In this document: piece after piece, positions 46,051 through 57,986 of the stretch | Layout: each line of letters opens with the position of its first letter | How positions within the stretch are numbered: the first letter of the stretch is position 1 | From: Oncomelania hupensis | Lineage: Eukaryota; Mollusca; Gastropoda; Littorinimorpha; Pomatiopsidae | Assembly (NCBI GenBank): GCA_036898135.1 | Contig: CM072513.1 | Location: forward strand, 76,194,513-76,258,512 | DNA length: 64,000 bases | Direction of reading: 5' to 3' | Program-made: the position numbers and the translations under genes | The notes under the pieces: model-generated | What the model saw: only the letters and a program-made list of their open reading frames with translations | Told to the model about the DNA's origin: nothing | Databases searched by the model: none

Positions 46051-46615
46051 AACAGGGTACCCCGTTGGGGTGCCGGGGGTTTCAGTATAAATAGTATACC
46101 CACTTTCTGGAAATTTAGTGCTTTAAATCCCAACTTTCGCTGTCTTTCTCATTTGTTCTTTCTCATTCCTGCTCTGTTCTATCAATCTGCTATACTATTT
46201 TCTTCTTCGCTAGACCAGTCACCTACCCTTTTTCTTGAAAACTCTTCCGGGACAAGACTCCTTATTGGTGTGTGAGGTCTGTTGGATCAGCTTGGGAATA
46301 TTGGACGCTTTCTGCCAGGTGGTCACTAGGGCTTCCTATGATGTTATTATTTAGCAATGTAGGCATTTTATATGTATGTGTTTTGTTGATATTTTATAAT
46401 GACGTTTGTATTCTATTTTGTTTTTGTAAACGGGGGTTCGATAAATTAGAGTACAGCCTCAGCGTCCCCTGCGTGGGATTTCTTTATTGTAAAGTGACTG
46501 GCTGGTGGAGAGCATTCAGTTTTACCACTGGGGTTGTTTCAGCAGATCTTTTATGCGGATCGGGGGTTGTCCGGTCCTGGTTTGGCTCGGAAGAGTCCGC
46601 TGGACCTAAAGCAAT
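46051..46615 (+). repeat. Unclassified dispersed repeat A, copy 1
   Basis: About 560 bases that recur inverted at 47556-48075 and, split by a LINE, at 57405-57752 plus 63110-63235. Shared landmarks include atagtatacccactttctgg, ttctttctcattcctgctct and tggacgctttctgcca. No coding capacity or TIR recognised. Confidence 0.8.
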
Positions 46616-46982
46616 AATCATGTAATGTCATGAAAACAGGGGATTTACACGATTTTTGGTTTCTATATAGCGCAACGGTTTGCAGCGATTCTTCTATAGC
46701 GCAGAGGTAGACAGTTCTGTGTTAGCGTACATAGGGAATACAACCCGTGTTTGTAGTGTTTAGCGCAGCTAGACGTATCGGACCTTTAAAGTTTCAAATG
46801 CATTGACGTTATTTGATTTGTCTCATCGTACTGATAGAGCGCTTTTCCAGGTCAAGAGTTGCTTCAGGCTCTGGCCAATTCAGCTCAAGCTGCTCGAGGC
46901 GCCCACTTGCAGCCTTAGGGAGCCTCGTCTGACGCCCCAGACCGCTGACCACAGTTCCCGGGCGACCGAAGTTTGTGGGACA
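46616..46982. other. Spacer between repeats
   Basis: No coding feature. Two ctatagcgc-type motifs near 46665-46700 resemble the SINE-like 3' ends but are too short to call. Confidence 0.45.
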
Positions 46983-47390
46983 ATGATCCATAGTACTTAC
47001 TGGGCAAAGTTTAAAAGAACCCATTTTGAAGGCTTTGCTTACTTTTGCTGTAAATGGGTTTAGCTTACGATTCGCATTGTTATTACATAAAAACAATGAT
47101 AAAGCGGGCTCGAACCAACAGCTACAATTTGAATTTTTCCATTTCTGTTCTGACAGAGAGTGCTTTCCCCTGTTTAACGGTACACCAATAACGCTCCACG
47201 GTCTACTAGATGAAATTTTTAGAGCTAGAAGGTAGCTAGCGTTGCTATGCATAGGCACACAAACTATGGAATTTATTGAATAATATTTTTAACTATACTT
47301 GCAACAGAGTTAGTTTTATGTTTAGGTAATTTTTGTCAGTGGGGCAACATTCACTGTGCATATTCAATGGATCTATCGAGCTGGGTGGGG
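46983..47390 (+). repeat. Unclassified dispersed repeat B, copy 1
   Basis: Diverged relative of 50750-51260 in the same orientation. Shared blocks are gcattgttatta, ttctgacagagag...tttcccctgt..ttaacggta and aggcacacaaacta..gaatttattg. Confidence 0.7.
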
Positions 47391-47555
47391 GTAAGAGGGA
47401 CAAGGGGGAGGAGGGGTGTCAAAGTGGTTACCTTTAAAAGGAAAACAAAAAAAAATATTTTAAAATATAGATTAGGCTTTAACGTGCTCATTAGAATAGG
47501 CATAAAATGACAGAGATGTTTAACTGGTAAATTTAGTTTAGTTAGTCATTGTTTA

Positions 47556-48075
47556 CAGGGCCCAGCGGACTGCAAAGAGTTGAATCAGGATCACAACTTG
47601 ATGGAAAAAGAGTCCTTGATGCGTATACAAGATCTGCTAAAACAACCCTAGTGGTAACACTGAAGGCACTCCACCAGCCGGTCACTTTTACAATTAGGGC
47701 ATCCCATGCAGGGAACGCTGAGGCTGTACTCTAATTTATCGAACCCCCGTTTACAAAAACAAAATAGAATATAAGCATCATTATAAAATATTAACAAAAC
47801 ACATACATCTAAAATGCCTTCATTGCTAAATAATAACGCCATATAAAACCATAGTGACAATTTGGCAGAAAGCGTCCAGTATCCCAAGCTGACCCAACAG
47901 GCCCCCCATGCACAGATGAGGAGTTTTGGGAGATTTTTCCAGGAAAAAGGTAGGTGATTGGTTTAGCGAAGAAGATAGTAGATTGATAGAAAAGAGTAGG
48001 AACGAGAAAGAACAAAGGAGAAAGCAACAGTGGGAATTTAAAGCACTACATTTCCACAAAGTGGGGATACATGTA
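47556..48075 (-). repeat. Unclassified dispersed repeat A, copy 2 (inverted)
   Basis: Reverse-complement relative of 46051-46615. With that copy it forms an imperfect inverted repeat with arms over 500 bases and a loop of about 940 bases. Confidence 0.8.
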
Positions 48076-49440
48076 CTATTTATTTAAAAAAAATTTAAAA
48101 AAAACGTTATCCCTACGTGGAATTATCTGGTAAATGCATGCAGGTTCCATAAAACAGTGAGGGAAAAAGAACCATTATGCACTCACATAACAGTTCAAAA
48201 CAAGGTAATTGTCTCCACCAAGGATAAAAGGAGTAAAAAGGTTCGCAAATAGGCCTATGAGTAAATATGAGAACAGCCAACGGAGCTCAGATCCATAGAA
48301 AGGATCATTACTAAGTCTAGCACTGTTACTGCGCGACATTGTTCCAAATGTAGGTCAAGCAACAGTTTATTTACAACTTACAAGTATTTTCGAGTATATC
48401 GCTCAGAGGGGGGCGCGCCAATACGAATCAAACGTAATGAGGGAGAGCTTGAAGTAACATTTCTTAGAACGCAAGTGACAACAAATGACAGCACAAGTGC
48501 AATTGTGTTGAGGGATGGGAGGTGAGTGTAGTGGTGAAGAGTGAAAGTGTTTAAAATCGGGAGGAGTGGGAGAGAGAAGGAAGAGGGTGGCTGTATGCAC
48601 AGGGTGTGGGAAACGTATGTGCACACTGAAAAAACAAGGCTTTATTGTGTAAGCCGGGAAAACGAAAGGAGGGGTTGTGTGTGTGTGTGGGTGTGTGTGT
48701 GTGTGGGTGTGTGTGGGGGGGGGGAGGTTGCGTGTGTGTGTGGGTGTGCGTGTGTGTGTGTGTGTGTCTTTCTGCCTATGTCTATATGTATCTATGTGCT
48801 TGCGCACTTGTGTTCCTGTGCCTGTACTGCCTGCATGTCCTCTGTGTGTTCGTCTGTCTACATGCTTGTATGCATGATCACACGTGTTCCTCTCTGTGCA
48901 TACCTTTGTCTCTAACAACCTGCGACTTTATTTTTTTTCTGTGGGTGGGGCCGAGGAAGGCGCAAGGATTGGGGGATGACAGGTGAGGAAGGACCCTCTT
49001 ATCTTCCCAGTTAACCCGGCTAGAAAAAAATCAGGTGACCTTGTACCCAAACTATACCACTGCAGTTATCGGAACCCTGAGGTACCACCCCTCCCCCCAT
49101 AACCTCCCATGCCGCAAGCTTTCCACAATGAAGTAAATGCCGTTTCTCTTTTGTGACGGTGTAGTCCTCACTGACGTAGTGTAGTGGAATGTGTTTATTG
49201 TGAAATATAGTCCGGTTATTATTAGGACTTTTCAAAAAATCCAGAGTGTTGTAATAGTGACGTATTATTTAAGTTATATATGATATACTTGTAACGAGTA
49301 TTTATGAGAGGATATCGTTCCTACCTGTTCTTATTCAAACTATAGCAAGATACAATGCTCGAGCTGTCGTAGGATTAAAGCTGCCTTCTTGTTAGCAAGA
49401 AAGGGGTTCCAGATTGTAATTGTGTTAGGCAACAGACGTG
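48076..49440. other. Spacer with a GT microsatellite
   Basis: GT-rich sequence at 48677-48768. Otherwise no feature recognised. Confidence 0.55.
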
Positions 49441-49558
49441 TGATTCTTCGACGTTGCAAGACTTGAGAAGACTTTAGGAAGAGGTGAGAAAGAAAAAAAA
49501 AAAAGAAGACGAAGAAGAAGAAGAAGTGTGCGTCGTCTTGCTTATCATTCAGTTCAAT

Positions 49559-49625
49559 ATGGTGAATACATTGAGTTCAAATTGTGTTTTGTGCTCTTGG
49601 ATTTTTTTCATCATTTCAATATCAG
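49559..49625 (+). CDS. CUB-domain membrane protein, exon 1 (signal peptide)
   Basis: The ATG at 49559 starts MVNTLSSNCVLC followed by the hydrophobic SWIFFIISIS, then the donor GTAAGC at 49626. The exon ends in phase 1. An in-frame upstream start in the Lys/Glu-rich codons before it would bury the signal peptide, so the 49559 ATG is preferred. Upstream 49440-49558 is probably 5' UTR; no promoter is recognised. Confidence 0.75.
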
Positions 49626-49633
49626 GTAAGCAT

Positions 49634-49638
<5 letters not shown>

Positions 49639-49714
<76 letters not shown>

Positions 49715-49740
49715 TAAGCTGTTGTTGCTGTTGTTGTTGC

Positions 49741-49793
<53 letters not shown>
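49639..49793. repeat. ATA then GTT microsatellites in CUB gene intron 1
   Basis: A pure ATA run of about 24 units followed by a GTT run of about 22 units, 15 bases downstream of the exon 1 donor. Confidence 0.95.
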
Positions 49794-50749
49794 GATTCCC
49801 GCCAGGGATGAAATATTCAACTTAGGAAACTTACAAGGGCATCGAGTTTTTTTTCCCCCTGAAAATCCAGCGTCTCTCTAAAGTAACTAACTGTATTGAG
49901 TCCATTCTAATTTGACATTTTTTTGTAAAAAAATATCTTTTTTCCTTTTAGTTTTTATTCTATTATAGCCATCTTATCGCCTTGGAGCGCGTTTTTTTAT
50001 TTTATTTTAAAAAGGTGTATGATAAACATGCGGTATCTTTTGCAAGCTGTGCTGTAAACATACACATATTTAGGCAAAAAAAAAGATTAAAGTAAAAACA
50101 ACATAGATAAAACCCAAGCCATCGAGTTTATTTTATGTTTTTAAACTTCCTCCTTCTAAGTAAAACAAGGCTGAACGCGTAAAACTCTGGACAAGCAGAT
50201 CCTTAATATTAACGCATACCGTATTGAGAGCATTAGTCATATTAACGGGTGAACAATAGTAATCAAAACATAATGGTTATATTCATCCATCTCAACAGTC
50301 AACCGCCAAATAAACGAATGCATTAAACACACAAGCAAACAGACACGTAAATAACTATGGCAGAAATATACAAATGTACAAATAAAGGAATATATTGACA
50401 AAGATGTTCTGAAAACAGAGGGCTAAGGTGGAAAGAACATACTTAATTCAAGAATAGGTCTACTGTATATACATAATGTTATAAAACTTAAATGGTTAAA
50501 AAGTAAGTGAAACAGATCATAACAACTTTCAAATTCAACATGAAAAGAGGCATTGAAAATGTTTTTAAAATATATATATTTAAAAGGAGCGAGTACGGTG
50601 TTGGCGGGGAAATGAAATGGCTGGGTATATTCATTCAAGCGAAATCTAAGTCGCAGCAAAGAAACTGCCAGTTACACAATTCTGTTACTTCTTATGTAAG
50701 GAACAGACTACTTTACAACTTATCTTTGTTCTGCGTTCTCTTTCGAGGT
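49794..50749. other. Intron 1 sequence without recognised feature
   Basis: AT-rich. No coding segment with splice borders recognised. Confidence 0.5.
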
Positions 50750-51260
50750 TAAAAGGACCCAAGTCCAAGGATTTATTTACCTTTGTCCAAAACGGATTTA
50801 TCCTAAAATTTGCATTGTTATTACCTTAAGCGATAATAAAGTGGGGCTTTGGTTGCTCATACCAACCGCGAAAGTTAGAATTTCCCACTTTGGTTCTGAC
50901 AGAGAGCTATTTCCCCTGTCTTTAACGGTATAGACGCGTGACCTTTGACCCTACTTCTGCGTGAACTATATGTCTTTGGTTTTATGGGAAAAGGTATGGT
51001 GTATTTTATCTACATAAAACGATAAAAATATTTCCAGCAATTGTTGTTACAGGTGATATGACTTATTGGCTTGGTTAGCTGCTATTTTTAGCTCCAGAAA
51101 GTTGGCTGGCTAACCAACGCCTGTTGCTATTAATAGGCACACAAACTACAGAATTTATTGCTACACAGAATTTATTACTACACTTTACAGTATATTTTGT
51201 TGTCAGCTTTTTTTGTGTGGGACAACACTCTAAATGGTGAATGGTAAATGATGTATATAT
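50750..51260 (+). repeat. Unclassified dispersed repeat B, copy 2
   Basis: Direct, diverged relative of 46983-47390, inside intron 1 of the CUB gene. It has extra sequence in the middle compared with copy 1. Confidence 0.7.
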
Positions 51261-51309
51261 ATATCAAGGGGGCGTGGTCATAGTGGGTCCCTTTAAGCAT
51301 GCTTCCAAA

Positions 51310-51603
51310 CTACAAGGAAGGGGAGAGCAGCTAACGATAAAAGAGAGGACGAGCAGCTTGAGTCGTCAAGGAGTTATGTCCCTTTAATTAAGTTCCTCCC
51401 CCCCCCTACAAGGAAGGGGAGAGCAGCTAACGATAAAAGAGAGGACGAGCAGCTTGAGTCGTCAAGGAGTTATGTCCCTTTAATTAAGTTCCCCCCCCCC
51501 CCCCTACAAGGAAGGGGAGAGCAGCTAACGATAAAATAGAGGACGAGCAGCTTGAGTCGTCAAGGAGTTATGTCCCTTTAATTAAGTTTCCCCCCCCCCC
51601 CCC
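51310..51603. repeat. Minisatellite of about 97 bases, three copies
   Basis: Units start at 51310, 51406 and 51504 with ctacaaggaaggggagagc. They are identical apart from one base (aaaag against aaata) and the length of the poly-C run that ends each unit. Confidence 0.93.
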
Positions 51604-51781
51604 CTCTTCCAAACGGAGGTCTGAATCTCTAAGTTCGGATGTGGGAGGAGAAGGGGTGAGAGGTGGGTGGTTTGTGTGTGGGTGTGTGTGTGCGTGCGTG
51701 CGTGTGTGTGTGTGTGTGAGTGTGTGCTGCAGCTGACATGCAATAAATTTATGCGTTGTGGTGGGTTGGGTTTACTGCTCG

Positions 51782-51782
51782 T

Positions 51783-51841
<59 letters not shown>

Positions 51842-51979
51842 TGTATTTATGTATTTATTTATTTTTTTTTTGGTTGAAATTTATTTTGAAACTTTAATTA
51901 TTATTATGATGATTATTATGATTATTATTGTGATTATTATTATGATGATTATGATGATGACGATGACGACGACGACGAC

Positions 51980-52054
<75 letters not shown>

Positions 52055-52068
52055 AATTATTATTATTA

Positions 52069-52143
<75 letters not shown>
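51782..52143. repeat. TTTA, GAT and ATT microsatellites in intron 1
   Basis: TTTA at 51782-51860, mixed ATG/ATT at 51898-51975, GAT at 51976-52052 and ATT at 52055-52143. Ends about 80 bases before exon 2. Confidence 0.95.
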
Positions 52144-52220
52144 GTAGTTGTTGTTGATATCCCTTGTTACACCAAATCACTGAGCGGTTAACTAACTGAG
52201 TGATTGGTTGATTGTGTCAG

Positions 52221-52314
52221 TGACCCAGGCTGCGTTATCAGACTGCTCAACCAGAAGCATAAAGCTTGACAAAACCCCTGAGATCATCAAAGGTTATCAG
52301 CCATCCGGTTACAT
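52221..52314 (+). CDS. CUB-domain membrane protein, exon 2
   Basis: The acceptor is gtgtcAG and the donor GTAAGT. The first two bases complete a Val codon, giving VTQAALSDC; cleavage of the signal peptide would fall near here. The exon carries the first CUB cysteine and the GYQPSGY strand that matches the G-x-x-x-P-x-x-Y pattern common to CUB domains. It ends in phase 2. Confidence 0.8.
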
Positions 52315-52614
52315 GTAAGTACACCTAATAATAATCAGGGAGGTATGGACAGAGGAGTTCCAGAGATTTTGTTGTTGTTGTTGTTGTTGTTGTTGCAATC
52401 AGTTCTTCTAGATAATGCTTTCATCATTTTTTAAAATAGTTACAGTTATTTTAAAATAGTTTATTGATGTTCTTTAAATAAATAAAAATCCATTTCCTAA
52501 TCGATGTGGAGGGTTGCACTAATAGCCTCTCACTCTTGTGTTATGCATTAAATGCATGTTATGCATCTGAAGTCTTAAGTCTCTGTCTGCTTCTGGGTTT
52601 TTTTCTCCCTCCAT

Positions 52615-52623
<9 letters not shown>

Positions 52624-52672
<49 letters not shown>
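52624..52672. repeat. CT microsatellite in intron 2
   Basis: A CT run after a short poly-C, about 130 bases before exon 3. A GTT run is at 52368-52394. Confidence 0.95.
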
Positions 52673-52676
<4 letters not shown>

Positions 52677-52803
52677 TCTCCTTCTCTCTGTTCGCTCGAG
52701 TCGTCAATATTTTATTGTTCAGTCGGAATTCCCAAACTGTGCAAACGAGCTAACCAAAGACTGCATTATTGTTATTTCTTGATTTGTTTTTTGTTTGTTG
52801 CAG

Positions 52804-52940
52804 CAATGCCTATCACGCGTGCTGGAGGGTGGAGGCGACCAAAGAGGATACCAAAGTCCTGGTGGAGGTGTTGAACGTCACCTTCCATACAACCTTTTTC
52901 CAACAAAACTGTCAGCAGCAGCGCCTCCTCATTCATGACG
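52804..52940 (+). CDS. CUB-domain membrane protein, exon 3
   Basis: The acceptor is tgttgCAG and the donor GTGAGT. Encodes [12 protein letters not shown] (second CUB Cys followed by Trp), an N-glycosylation sequon (NVT), the Phe-rich strand HTTFF, a third Cys and LLIHDG, the conserved L-x-I-x-D-G turn of CUB domains. It ends in phase 1. Confidence 0.85.
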
Positions 52941-52945
52941 GTGAG

Positions 52946-52968
52946 TTGTTGTTGTTGTTGTTGATGAC

Positions 52969-53007
<39 letters not shown>

Positions 53008-53009
53008 AT

Positions 53010-53053
<44 letters not shown>

Positions 53054-53084
53054 CTGAGGATGATAGTGATGATGATGATGATAG

Positions 53085-53141
<57 letters not shown>

Positions 53142-53204
53142 CGATGATGATGATGATGATGTTGATGATGATAGTGAGGATGATGATAGTGATAATGATA
53201 ATAG

Positions 53205-53294
<90 letters not shown>
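52946..53294. repeat. GTT then GAT microsatellite in intron 3
   Basis: Begins five bases after the exon 3 donor and runs for about 350 bases with few interruptions. Confidence 0.95.
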
Positions 53295-53516
53295 GAATGA
53301 TGGAATTGTTATAATCTATGAGGTGAAGAGTTAGGGGGTGAGGGTGGAGATCGAGAGATTGAACCGTATCGTAGCCTAAAGACGCATTCGATGCTGACAT
53401 AATAATAATACTTATATGTACGTGTTTTTCTCTCCTCATAACAACATCATGTAATAAGAATGGTGAATTAAGTACTGAACTGACTACGAATACGAATAAG
53501 AAGAATACGAGTAAAT

Positions 53517-53862
<346 letters not shown>

Positions 53863-53999
53863 AGTAAATATGAATCTTGATACATAAATTGCTATAGACA
53901 AAATAACACACTCTTTCTTCTTCACTACTTACATGGATACTGTAAATTTACTATAACGTGCATTTCTGAAAACAAAATCGTGTTGGTTTCTTTTTCCAG

Positions 54000-54176
54000 G
54001 CAATGACAGAGACGGCTACAAAGAGGAAGGAAGATTTTGCGACACTACCACGACTGTATGGACATACACTAGTTCATCCGGTTGCTGTATTATCATCGAC
54101 TATTTCGTACAAACGAATTATCGCTATACGCCCGTTCCGTTCTACATCAGAGTTAGTCCAGGTCAGGTTGCTACAG
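54000..54176 (+). CDS. CUB-domain membrane protein, exon 4
   Basis: The acceptor is tttttccAG at 53998-53999 and the donor GTAGGC at 54177. A second donor, GTCAGG at 54162, would also keep phase 1 and remove five residues. Encodes GRFCD, a double Cys (GCC) and the final strand FYIRVSP of the CUB fold. Confidence 0.82.
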
Positions 54177-54252
54177 GTAGGCTATTCTGAGTTCAAATGA
54201 CAGCATTACACCAGTAGTCCTTCTCAGCCTAGATGTGTAGATAACTTTTTTC

Positions 54253-54405
54253 GGACTGCGCTCAGTTGTGTGGGCTTCAGACTAAGCGCCCAAAGGCCGC
54301 AAACGAGCAGGTATCGGGGGGGGCTTGAGTTGGATCCTGTATCGGCCAGCGCCTTGAGCAGCTTTCGAGCTGGAAAAGCGCGATATAAGAACGACGAAAT
54401 AAATC
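54253..54405 (+). repeat. SINE-like interspersed repeat, copy 2
   Basis: Same family as 25475-25612 (tcagactaagcgcccaaagg, gccagcgccttgagc, ggaaaagcgcgatataa). In intron 4 of the CUB gene. Confidence 0.7.
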
Positions 54406-54470
54406 AAATATAAATAGATAATGAAGTTGCAGGAAGAATTTACCTAGGATTCAATTGCGAATTATGGTCT

Positions 54471-54842
54471 TGCCACACGAGCGTCAAATCTTGAATCCAA
54501 TTTATGGAATTACGACAAAATCCCGTGATTGTCGTGTGGCACCCTGTGCATCGCGAATCCAGATTCTTTGAATTGGCTCCGATTGCCGACTTTCAACATG
54601 TTCTAATTCCGCGAGTCTCGATTGTGTGATTCGGACCTTTTGGCCAATGAGAAGCAGAATACGAATCACGTGATCACAACACACGTACAGCAAAACTTCA
54701 AGACCAATAAACCCTCAAGTTTGACTCGATGTGCGACTTTCGTGTGGCACTGCGCGATTCAAGTCAAAATGAAATTCCGACTTCGATGTCGAAAATTGCT
54801 CCGATTCGCGTCAAGTCCAGTAGATTTGACGCTCGTGTGGCA
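54471..54842. mobile_element. 372-bp foldback/MITE-like element
   Basis: Perfect 21-base inverted ends, TGCCACACGAGCGTCAAATC plus t, at 54471-54491 and 54822-54842. The terminal tgtggca motif also recurs inside (54535 and 54741 regions), each next to a gatt/attc element. No coding capacity and no clear target duplication. It lies in intron 4. Confidence 0.8.
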
Positions 54843-55053
54843 TGGGCTTTAGTATACGCATGCTACGAATCAACTATCAATTTACATCAAAGGAATTATC
54901 TCTATCAGAACCATAAACTGTTCTTTTTGAGCTATAGAAAAACCGCGATATAAAAACAAACCCTTCCTTTCTTCAATCATTCTTTCAATCATTCTTTTCT
55001 CAATCCACTCACTACATTCTCTCCACTTATATTTCGCCTTTTGTTTTGTCCAG

Positions 55054-56282
55054 AACATAAGAAATACCAACCAGAGATGGCGGGCTACTGGGTAGGAGGA
55101 ATCGTGGCGTTTATTCTCATCGTGATTCTCGCCTTTTACATAAAAAGCAGGCGGGTGTGTCAGACTCACTGCTGTAAACGGAGACAAGAGCAACAGCGAC
55201 ATAATCTGAGCCCCGATAATTGGACCAGAGGTTTTGGCGTCGTCCATACAAACGCCGCGGCACCCACGGCAGAAGAACAAAACATTCTACAGACCATTCT
55301 CAACGCTAGGACTCTTACGCGAGACCAAGGTCAAGGGTTATGGAGAAGCTCAGATCCGCTCAGTTCTCATCGTCCTTGGTCGACCGAGACCTTGTCTACG
55401 GTAGACCACATCGCCGAACCTCCGCCGGTATACTCACAGATCTTTGTCGTCGGAAGTGACGTCAATCATGGAACGTCATCAGGAACTCCGCGTGAGAGTT
55501 CAACAACCGATGGAAACGTACGCATGACAAATGGAAATAATTATCAACATGGGTCCATTTCAAGGGAAAGAAACCCTACAACTACCATTTCTGACGAACG
55601 TCCGAGACAAGATGGAACTGTGCGAATTTCTGCAGGAAACGAAAGTGTCTCTTATCGCTCGCAAGCGAACACAAACCCTGCTGAGATCGCGAGTGGTTCC
55701 GAGTCTAGAAGAAATAACACCATTAGTCAGCCTGGTTCTCACGCCGAAGCGCACAACCATCTCAACATCGCAGGGCGTCATTCAGACGGCGAGAGGCGAA
55801 GTCTGACTCATCATGTACAACAAAACCATTCTCATCACCTTCCAGTTATACCCACATCGCCACCGCCAGGTTACACAGAAATCAATTTCAATATTGGAGC
55901 GACTCAACCAGATGCAGCCTCGGAAGAATCTGTTCAGAACGTCTCTATCAATGACAATGTCGGCGGTTTAGAATCATCTACCCAGTCATCTTCATCTTCC
56001 TCAGTTTTTGCAAATGGCGGTGTCAATACTCATACTTCTAATAACGATGGTGCTACTTCTGCTGCTACAACTGCTGCTACTAGCCGTACTACTGTTGATG
56101 CTGTTGCTGATACTCCTGCTGCTGCTGCTGCTGCTGAACCACATTTGCACGTACAGGTCAGACAGCACCATCGTTTCAGCACAGAAACACAAATGACCCC
56201 ACCTCCAGCCTATGACGACAGCATGCAGATTATATACCCTCCTACCCCACGGCAGTCTCGAATCATTCAAGAGAGACTGTAG
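55054..56282 (+). CDS. CUB-domain membrane protein, last exon (TM and PPxY tail)
   Basis: The acceptor is gtccAG at 55052-55053 and the stop TAG is at 56280-56282. The five exons sum to 1704 bases (567 residues) with all phases fitting. The transmembrane helix is at about residues 170-190 (GGIVAFILIVILAFY), followed by a basic, Cys-containing juxtamembrane stretch and a 370-residue low-complexity cytoplasmic tail rich in Ser, Asn, Thr and Ala. PPxY motifs are PPPVY (281-285), PPPGY (428-432) and PPPAY (541-545). PPxY motifs bind WW domains, for example of NEDD4-type ubiquitin ligases, so the protein may be a receptor or a ligase adaptor. I do not recognise an orthologue. No clear polyadenylation signal was identified; 3' UTR probably includes the SINE-like copy at 56335. 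Confidence 0.85.
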
Positions 56283-56334
56283 TAACAGATAACTTACTAG
56301 AGATTCAAAAGAGTTGTCAAGTTAATATAAAAAG

Positions 56335-56505
56335 GGATTATTTTATTTATATAGCGCACTTACAAGCTCAGAGTGTTTCTCAAGGCGCTGGTCACTAATA
56401 TCCAGATCGCACAAAAACGTTTGCTGGCGTCCACAAGACATACCTACACAACATGCACAAGGCTTTCGCCCTGAACCACGGAGCTATCACTGCCGCCAAT
56501 CTACA
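56335..56505 (-). repeat. SINE-like interspersed repeat, copy 3
   Basis: On the minus strand it contains ccagcgccttgag and ends gcgctatataaataaaata, the conserved end of the family, just after the CUB gene stop. The left boundary of the repeat (higher coordinates) is approximate. Confidence 0.6.
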
Positions 56506-57404
56506 TTTCCTGTAATTTGGAATTCGCTTATTTGTTGAACGTGGTTCATTATTAGTGCTTTCATTATTATTAAATTTAAGTTATTACATTTTAAGTCTAA
56601 AATCACTACGATTTGATCAGACTGTATATAAAAAAACACCGATTAATTCATTCGTTTTAGAGAGTAGATTGATTGTAAAGTTAGAGTAAGAAAGAGGCTG
56701 TTTCTCAGCACCCCGAGCTTGTGCTTACAAAAGGGAGTTGTGAGCTGTAAAAATAGGCCCCATACCATATCCTATGAAAACAGCATGCAAATGACATTTA
56801 CATATATTTGTTTATTATGAGTGATGATTTCTACGCCTGTCCAAATTCCTCGATGAGGTAATATAAAGATTTGTTGAAATGCATTGCATTAAATTGAATT
56901 GAATTGAATATACCCTTCCATCCCAAAACATTCTCGAAAACCTATATCTGCGAGACAGACAAAACTCGTTCGCTAACGTGTGCATAGGCCCTATACTAGA
57001 AAGTTGAGCATTGAAGAAGCCTTTCTCTTTTGGAACGAAATAGGATGGTTAATAATGAATGACATTTTCAACGTTGTTGGAAAGTGTTGAAGGGAAAAGA
57101 ACTCGCAACTGTTTGCGGACAGTTTACAAGGTTCAGCGCTAAAGTTACAGTTTACCGTTGTACCTCGCAAAAAGAGCTTATAACTGTTATTCAGGTTTTA
57201 CAGTAATCGGGCAGCTTTTGAAAATAATTATTTTGTATTCTGTGTCGTTAACTGATGAATTGCTATATTACAGTACACAATTTACGACACTTTGTGTGCA
57301 CTATAACTGTTGACTGTCTCATCATTTTGATGGCTATAATCCTCATAATCGTCCTCCTCATCATCATCAATCATCATCATCATCATCAATCATCATCATC
57401 ATAA
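56506..57404. other. Spacer downstream of the CUB gene
   Basis: AT-rich. A short tcatcatca-type repeat lies at 57355-57402. No gene recognised. Confidence 0.55.
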
Positions 57405-57752
57405 AAGATCTGCTGAAACAATTCTAATGGTAACACTGAAGGCACTCCACCTGCTGGTCATTTTACAATAAAGGCATTCCACGTAGGGGACGCTGAGGCT
57501 GCATTTTAATATATCGAACGCAAAATACAAAAACAAAAGAGGATGTAAACATCATTATAAAATATTAACAAAACACGTGCATATAAAATGCCTACATTGC
57601 TAAATATAAGCTAAATACCATAGAAAGTGACCATTTGGCAGAAAGCGTCCAATATCCCCAAACTGACCCAAAAGACCGTATACACGAATTAGGGGTTTTG
57701 GGAGAGTTTTCATGAAAAACGTTGGGTGCGTGATCTAGCGATGAAGATAGTA
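57405..57752 (-). repeat. Dispersed repeat A, copy 3, first part
   Basis: Collinear with 47632-47983. It stops at tgaagatagta (57742-57752), which is repeated at 63099-63109, where the repeat resumes and runs to about 63235. The LINE lies between. Confidence 0.8.
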
Positions 57753-57837
57753 GTTGTTGATTTTTATTGTCTTAATTCATCAAGATGATAAGACAAAAAA
57801 AAAAATAAAAAAAAAATAAAAGAAAATAATAATAATA

Positions 57838-57885
57838 ATAATAAATAAAGAAAGAAAGAAAGAAAGAAATAAGAAATAAATTTAA

Positions 57886-57960
<75 letters not shown>

Positions 57961-57975
57961 AATAAAATAAAATAA
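57838..57975. repeat. AAT/GAAA microsatellite in the LINE 3' UTR
   Basis: AAT runs, an AAAG run at 57849-57870, then about 20 AAT units and AAAT units, next to the ORF2 stop. Confidence 0.93.
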
Positions 57976-57986
57976 AAATTAAACGA

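Noticed and set aside
55531..55806. Alternative ORF within the last CUB exon
   Set aside because: It is a shadow frame of the 55054-56282 coding exon with no features of its own.
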